Source: Anaerolineales bacterium
Lineage (GTDB): Bacteria; Chloroflexota; Anaerolineae; JAAEKA01
Assembly: GCA_020634615.1 (NCBI GenBank)
Contig: JACKBI010000001.1
Span: 248,001 to 312,000, forward strand
Reading direction: 5' to 3'
DNA: 64,000 nt
Each line of letters opens with the position of its first letter. Position 1 is the first letter of the stretch. This document shows, in pieces, positions 59,974-64,000 of this stretch. The translations under genes and the position numbers were made by a program. The notes beneath the pieces are model-generated. The model searched no databases and had not been told where the DNA came from. It worked only from the letters and a program-made list of their open reading frames with translations.

Positions 59974-60002
59974 TTGCTTGACACCATATATGGTGCTATA
60001 AT
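59974..60002 (+). promoter_or_regulatory. Leaderless-type promoter with palindromic operator, PIN/RHH module
   Basis: TTGCTT (59974-59979), 17-bp spacer, TATAAT (59997-60002), then 6 nt to the ATG at 60009. The spacer contains the perfect 14-bp palindrome CACCATATATGGTG (59982-59995), an apparent operator for the ribbon-helix-helix antitoxin. TTGACA at 59978-59983 is an alternative -35 at only 13 bp. Confidence 0.7.
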
Positions 60003-60008
60003 GATGCC

Positions 60009-60437
60009 ATGAAGGTGGTTATTGACACCAACGTTGTCTTCGAAGGCCTAACCAAGAAGGGTGGCGCCAGCAGGCTAGTCATTGAGGCGTGGTTATCCGA
60101 GCTATTCGTCCCCTGTGTGTCGACGGCGTTAATTTACGAATACTGGAGCGTAATTACGCGAAAGCTCTCCGCAGCGCGGGTAAGCCGGTTGGATCCCGTT
60201 CTTTCAGAGATGCTGGATCATGCCAGGCATGTCGAAATCTACTTCACCTGGCGTCCATCATCCCCAGATCCCGGAGATGATTTTGTGATCGACTGTGCTG
60301 TGAACGCAAACGCGGTTGTGGTGACCTAGAACTGGAAGGACTTTCGACTGGTGGAACCTCAATTCGGGTTAGCTGTTTGGTCACCCGTCGAATTGTTGAG
60401 ATACCTTGATGACGCTAAGAATGGGAGGTTTTCATGA
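60009..60437 (+). pseudogene. PIN-domain toxin interrupted by an in-frame TAG
   Basis: A COG1569-type PIN nuclease: MKVVIDTNVVFEGL (first Asp), STALIYEYWSVI (Glu), PGDDFVIDCAVNANAVVVT (Asp pair). The frame then hits TAG at 60327-60329, exactly where the family continues with an xN-x-x-DF motif. The same frame goes on NWKDFRLVEPQFGLAVWSPVELL to a TGA at 60435-60437, which overlaps the antitoxin ATG (ATGA) as in intact modules. A single base change thus removes the C-terminal 36 residues, including the last acidic active-site region. Probably inactive. Confidence 0.82.
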
Positions 60438-60787
60438 GCAGACTCACACTTAGACTTCCGGAGACCCTGCATCGCCAACTTGAGGATCAGGCCAGGCAGG
60501 AAAATGTCTCGTTAAATCAGTATCTGGTTTATGCTCTTACCAGATATGCGTCGTCCCCCTATATTGTTACGCCTGTTTCTGAGCAGGATGTGCAGCAGCA
60601 GCGTGTTGATTACCAGCTTTTCAGAAACAGCTTGCGCCGCGGAACGCCCGAAGAAATTCGCGCTGCTCTGGATGAAGCGGAACCTATCGCACCGGAGCCG
60701 GATCTGGACCCCGAGTTGGTCGAGCGCCTTCGTTATCGCATCAACGAGGCCAAAGAATCTTATCAGGTCGCCAACACTGACAAGTAG
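60434..60787 (+). CDS. Ribbon-helix-helix (HicB/CopG-like) antitoxin
   Basis: 117 residues. The N-terminal RHH (LTLRLPETLHRQLEDQARQENVSLNQYLVYALTRY) binds DNA; the acidic C-terminal half (PEEIRAALDEAEPIAPEPDLDPELVERLRYR) would wrap the toxin. Good RBS (GGGAGG) inside the end of the toxin frame. Intact although its toxin is interrupted; it may still bind the palindrome at 59982. Confidence 0.85.
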   Translation: MSRLTLRLPETLHRQLEDQARQENVSLNQYLVYALTRYASSPYIVTPVSEQDVQQQRVDYQLFRNSLRRGTPEEIRAALDEAEPIAPEPDLDPELVERLRYRINEAKESYQVANTDK

Positions 60788-60806
60788 ATTGAACTGGAGC
60801 AACCAC

Positions 60807-62081
60807 ATGGTCACAGGAAAAGGCTATACCGATCGCACCCTGACGGACGCAGAAGCGCGCACGATTCTCGCTGACGCGTTGGCCGCGCAACTGCTGGACG
60901 GCCAGCGCGTGCTGCTGATCGTCCCCGACGGCACGCGCAGCGGCCCCATCGACCTGATGTTTCGCCTGCTGCACGACCTGCTGGCGGAGCGCGTCGCTGC
61001 GCTGGACGTGCTGATCGCGCTGGGAACGCACCAGCCGATGTCTGATGAGGCGATCCAGCGGCGGCTGGGAACGACGGCTGAGGAGATGGCTGGCCGCTAT
61101 GCCGCTGTGCGCGTTTTCAACCATCACTGGGAAGACCCGGCCACCTTCCGCACGCTGGGCGTCATCCCGTCCGCCGAGATCGAGCATCTCAGCCGCGGCC
61201 TGCTGAGCATGGACGTGCCGGTGACGGTCAACAAACTGGTTTTCGATTACGACCAGCTTATCGTCTGTGGGCCGGTCTTTCCGCACGAGGTGGTCGGCTT
61301 CTCGGGCGGTAACAAGTACTTCTTCCCCGGCATCAGCGGACCAGAGGTGATCAACTTCACCCACTGGCTGGGCGCGCTGATCACCAGCTATGAGATCATC
61401 GGCGCCGGCTACACGCCGGTCCGGGCCGTCATCGACCGGGCGGCGGCCATGATCGACGTGCCCAAGCTGTGCGTCAGCCCGGTGGTCAAGGGGCACGATC
61501 TGGCCGGGCTGTACGTCGGCACACCTCAGGAGTCGTGGGAGGCGGCATCAGCCCTCTCTGCCCAGGTGCATGTGATCTACGTTGAGAAGCCGTTCCGTCA
61601 GGTGCTGTCGGTGATGCCGGAGATGTACGACGATATCTGGACCGCGGCCAAGGGGATGTACAAGCTGGAGCCGGTGGTTGCCGACGGCGGCGAAGTGATC
61701 ATCTACGCGCCGCACATCGACGAGATCAGCTACACCCACGGCGCGATCATCGATGAAGTGGGCTACCACGTGCGCGACTACTTCGTCAAGCAGTGGGACC
61801 GGTTTGGGAGATATCCGTGGGGCGTGCTGGCACACTCGACTCACCTGCGCGGCATCGGCGAATACGATGCCACGACGGCCATCGAGCGCCCGCGCATCCA
61901 GGTGACGCTGGCAACCGGAATCCCGCGTGAGCGCTGCGAACTGGTCAACCTGGGCTACCGCGACCCGGCCACCATCGACCCGGCCCAATTCGCAGATCGC
62001 GAGGATGAGGGCGTGCTACTGGTTCCGCACGCCGGCGAGATGCTATACCGGCTGCGCGGGTCAGTAAACGGTAACCAGTGA
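60807..62081 (+). CDS. LarA-family nickel-pincer racemase/epimerase
   Basis: 424 residues. All catalytic positions of Lactobacillus LarA are conserved with exact spacing: Asp41 and Arg44 (DGTR), His75 (GTHQP), His160 and Lys170 ten residues later (HEVVGFSGGNK, the pincer-tethering Lys) and His186 sixteen residues on (nickel ligand). LarA homologues racemise or epimerise alpha-hydroxy acids, and D-gluconate 2-epimerase activity is known in this superfamily. Position between the mannonate oxidoreductase and a gluconokinase-like kinase suggests D-mannonate/D-gluconate epimerisation. LarB, C and E for the cofactor are not in the window. The last residues (SVNGNQ) come from a repeat. Confidence 0.9.
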   Translation: MVTGKGYTDRTLTDAEARTILADALAAQLLDGQRVLLIVPDGTRSGPIDLMFRLLHDLLAERVAALDVLIALGTHQPMSDEAIQRRLGTTAEEMAGRYAAVRVFNHHWEDPATFRTLGVIPSAEIEHLSRGLLSMDVPVTVNKLVFDYDQLIVCGPVFPHEVVGFSGGNKYFFPGISGPEVINFTHWLGALITSYEIIGAGYTPVRAVIDRAAAMIDVPKLCVSPVVKGHDLAGLYVGTPQESWEAASALSAQVHVIYVEKPFRQVLSVMPEMYDDIWTAAKGMYKLEPVVADGGEVIIYAPHIDEISYTHGAIIDEVGYHVRDYFVKQWDRFGRYPWGVLAHSTHLRGIGEYDATTAIERPRIQVTLATGIPRERCELVNLGYRDPATIDPAQFADREDEGVLLVPHAGEMLYRLRGSVNGNQ

Positions 62082-62175
62082 TCAGTAAACAGTGACCGGA
62101 AGTCGGTGAACGACCGGTTGGTAGTCGCCGTTTTCCCTCCTTTCCTTTCTTTCCCTTGTTTCCTACGTTTCCCTT
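62066..62175. repeat. Composite of GTAAACGGTAACCAGTGATCAG repeat and pyrimidine-rich repeat
   Basis: CAGTAAACGGTAACCAGTGA then CAGTAAACAGTGACCGG (same text family as 51312 and 54489), followed by CCCTCCTTTCCTTTCTTTCC, similar to the right arm of 59010-59108. It overlaps the larA stop and reaches the next start codon. Confidence 0.65.
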
Positions 62176-62179
62176 TCTC

Positions 62180-63676
62180 ATGCACCCCCTCGTCTCCCCG
62201 CAACAAGCCGATCCGCCGCTGATCCTCGCTCTGGACATTGGCAGCTCCTCCGTGCGCGCCTCGCTGTTCGATGCGGCCGGCAGAACAGTTGATGGCCTTC
62301 ACGCCCGACGCGCGCACGCTCTACACACCGATTCATCCGGGGCGGCCGTGGTGGACGCTGATGCGGTGATCGGGTTGATCTTTCAGTGCGTCGACGAGAC
62401 CCTGGCGCTGGCCGGTCCGCTGGCCGGCAGCATCGCCGCTGTGGCCGGCTGCTCGTTCGTCGGCAACATGCTCGGCGTGGACCAAGACGGGCTGGCCATG
62501 ACACCGCTGATCACCTATGCCGACACGCGTTCGGCCGGTGACGCGGAACTGCTCAAGCAGGAGTTGGACGAAGAGACCTTCCATCAGCGCACCGGTGTTC
62601 GCTTTCATCCCAGCTACGGAACGGCGCAGCTACACTGGCTGCGTCGCGCACGCTCCGAGGAATTCCGGCGCGTCGCGCGCTGGGTGTCGCTGGGGGAGTA
62701 CATGGAGACGATGCTCTTCGCAGCGGGCGGCACCAGCCACTCGGTTGCTTCATGGAGCGGCTTGCTGGATCGGCAGCGCCTGGATTGGGACGTCGAGTTG
62801 TTGAGAGCGCTGGGCTTGACGTCGGACCGCCTGCCGCGGTTGACCAGCTTTGCCTCGCCGCAACAGGGCCTGATCGACGCGTTTGCGAATCGTTGGCCTG
62901 CTCTCTCTGCCCTTCCCTGGTTCCCGTTGATCGGCGATGGCGCGGCGGCCAACATCGGCAGCGGCTGTGCGTCACCGGGCCGGGTCGCGCTGACAATGGG
63001 CACCTCCACCGCGTTGCGGGCAGTGACTGACCAGCATGTCGCGTACCTGCCTGCGGGCCTGTGGAGTTATCGAGTCGATGAGCGGCGCTCACTGCCCGGG
63101 GGTGCGCTGACCGAGGGCGGTAACGTCTACGCCTGGCTGCGGGAAACCCTGCTGCTGGCCGCGCCGGAGCAGGTCGAGGCGGCGTTGGCAGACAGTGCAC
63201 CCGACGGGCACGGCTTGACCGTGCTGCCCTTCCTGGCCGGTGAGCGAGCTCCCGGTTGGGCCGGCCACGCACGCGCGACGATCCATGGCATCTCACTGGC
63301 CACGCGGCCTGAAGACATCGTGCGCGCCAGCCTGGAGGCAGTGGCCTACCGCATCGCGCTGGTCTACGACGACCTGCGCAGCCTGTTGCCCGGCCAGCCG
63401 CAGATCGTGGTCAGCGGCGGCGCGCTGGCCAGCTCACCTGCCTGGCTGCAAATCGTGGCCGACGCGCTGGGCCGGCCGCTGACCCATTCAGCCGTGCCGG
63501 AAGCCTCGGCCAGGGGCGCGGCACTGTTGGCGCTGGAAGCGCTGGGCGTGCTGCCCAGCATCGAGCATGCTCCCGATTTCCTGGGCGACACGATCCAGCC
63601 TGACCGCACGCGCTTTGAGGTCTACCGCCGTGCCATAGCCCGCCAGCAGGCGTTGTATCGCAAGCTAGTGGGTTGA
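62180..63676 (+). CDS. FGGY-family carbohydrate kinase, gluconokinase-like
   Basis: 498 residues from MHPLVSPQQADPPLILALDIGSSSVRASLFDAAGR. FGGY signatures: phosphate-1 loop ALDIGSSSVR, GDGAAANIGSGCASPGRVALTMGTSTALRAV (phosphate 2/adenosine region) and VVSGGALASSPAWLQIVADALGRPLTHS. The SVRASLFDAAGR opening and VASWSGLLDRQRLDWD are typical of the proteins annotated as gluconate kinases. Phosphorylates a sugar or sugar acid with ATP. As the gene after larA, D-gluconate is the favoured substrate; xylulose-type substrates remain possible. Confidence 0.88.
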   Translation: MHPLVSPQQADPPLILALDIGSSSVRASLFDAAGRTVDGLHARRAHALHTDSSGAAVVDADAVIGLIFQCVDETLALAGPLAGSIAAVAGCSFVGNMLGVDQDGLAMTPLITYADTRSAGDAELLKQELDEETFHQRTGVRFHPSYGTAQLHWLRRARSEEFRRVARWVSLGEYMETMLFAAGGTSHSVASWSGLLDRQRLDWDVELLRALGLTSDRLPRLTSFASPQQGLIDAFANRWPALSALPWFPLIGDGAAANIGSGCASPGRVALTMGTSTALRAVTDQHVAYLPAGLWSYRVDERRSLPGGALTEGGNVYAWLRETLLLAAPEQVEAALADSAPDGHGLTVLPFLAGERAPGWAGHARATIHGISLATRPEDIVRASLEAVAYRIALVYDDLRSLLPGQPQIVVSGGALASSPAWLQIVADALGRPLTHSAVPEASARGAALLALEALGVLPSIEHAPDFLGDTIQPDRTRFEVYRRAIARQQALYRKLVG

Positions 63677-63708
63677 AACGTCGGCGCACAACCCAGACTC
63701 GAAGAGGC

Positions 63709-63735
63709 TCACGTTTCACGCAACACGTTTCACGC
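63709..63735. repeat. CACGTTTCACGCAACACGTTTCACG repeat
   Basis: A direct pair of CACGTTTCACGC units, lying between the kinase and Nudix genes; degenerate copy at 31598-31632. Confidence 0.6.
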
Positions 63736-63739
63736 CATC

Positions 63740-63750
63740 TGTGCTACAAT
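63740..63750 (+). promoter_or_regulatory. -10 element of the Nudix gene
   Basis: TGTGCTACAAT with the -10 TACAAT at 63745-63750; only 9 nt separate it from the ATG at 63760. The surrounding GTGCTA-AATGGCGC text closely resembles the promoter at 31716-31729. Confidence 0.5.
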
Positions 63751-63759
63751 GGCGCTATC

Positions 63760-64000
63760 ATGCAACCCTGGAAAACCCTCGCTCGCCGCACTATTCTCAA
63801 CCACAGCAAGTACCTCTCGGTCGAGGAGCACGAAGTCCTCTTGCCCGACGGCCGGATCATTCCTGACTGGCCCTGGATCGTCACACCTGACTACGCCAAC
63901 GTCGTGGCGGTGACCGAAGCGGGCCAGTTCCTGGTTTTTCGCCAGAACAAATACGCCGTCGATGGCACGTCGCTGGCGCCGGTGGGCGGCTATCTGGAAC
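63760..64000 (+). CDS. Nudix hydrolase (3' truncated by window end)
   Basis: The first 80 codons are visible: MQPWKTLARRTILNHSKYLSVEEHEVLLPDGRIIPDW, then VVAVTEAGQFLVFRQNKYAVDG and APVGGYLE. This is the N-terminal half of an ADP-ribose-pyrophosphatase-like Nudix protein, broken just where the Nudix box (GG-x5-E) begins. It probably hydrolyses a nucleoside diphosphate sugar. Separated from the catabolic array by its own promoter. Confidence 0.8.
   Translation, partial: MQPWKTLARRTILNHSKYLSVEEHEVLLPDGRIIPDWPWIVTPDYANVVAVTEAGQFLVFRQNKYAVDGTSLAPVGGYLE

Overview
The window reads as one contig of a GC-rich bacterium, most probably a member of the Chloroflexota (Anaerolineae or Caldilineae type). 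This is an inference. It rests on the rpmH-rnpA-yidD-yidC-jag block, a Cys-motif/Thr-Pro-repeat/PD40 protein next to a tyrosine kinase, DPP-type ABC import of sugars, a SOS box of the GAAC-N4-GTTC type, and many different intergenic inverted repeats. Both ends cut genes: an MBL-fold hydrolase on the left and a Nudix hydrolase on the right. No rRNA, tRNA, phage, IS transposase or CRISPR array was seen.

Layout. 1-8.4 kb: ribosome and membrane-insertion genes (rpmH, rnpA, yidD, yidC, jag), a 563-residue membrane protein behind a perfect consensus promoter, a small HD/hypothetical/PNPOx operon, and a radical-SAM/HhH gene whose promoter carries a perfect LexA-type box. 8.5-12.5 kb: a BY-kinase and a large surface protein. 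12.8-18.4 kb: an unusual operon (small membrane protein, DapA-like aldolase, phosphoribosyltransferase, PfkB kinase, nitroreductase, glutamine synthetase, beta-phosphoglucomutase-like HAD). 18.6-20.5 kb: two UbiA prenyltransferases. 20.6-31.6 kb: mostly minus-strand genes (LURP-one protein, DUF1269, ClC channel, a decayed DUF433/DUF5615 module, small XRE regulator, arylsulfatase, SpoIIAA-like, Maf, D-cysteine desulfhydrase-like, GT87). 31.7-37.6 kb: PfkB kinase, parA-parB, class IV aminotransferase, AEC transporter, URO-D-fold protein.

37.8-63.7 kb is a co-directional catabolic array behind a LacI regulator with its own consensus promoter and palindromic operator. It encodes a lipoprotein-dependent ABC importer, a dehydrogenase-cupin fusion, an AGE epimerase, a sulfatase, NagA, NagB, two URO-D-fold proteins, an NAD epimerase, UxaC, UxaE, a UxuB-type SDR, a LarA homologue and an FGGY kinase. 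Together these would take up and dismantle sulfated, amino-sugar- and uronate-containing glycans. The hexuronate branch reaches D-mannonate, but no mannonate dehydratase or KDG enzymes are present. Instead LarA and a gluconokinase-like kinase follow, which suggests a mannonate to gluconate to 6-phosphogluconate bypass. This is the most interesting hypothesis in the window.

The right two-thirds of the window is dotted with at least a dozen unrelated inverted-repeat families. They lie in nearly every gap of the catabolic array, sometimes supply the stop codon of the upstream gene, and in two genes appear as in-frame insertions. Two toxin genes (DUF5615 and PIN) are broken while their antitoxin partners look intact.
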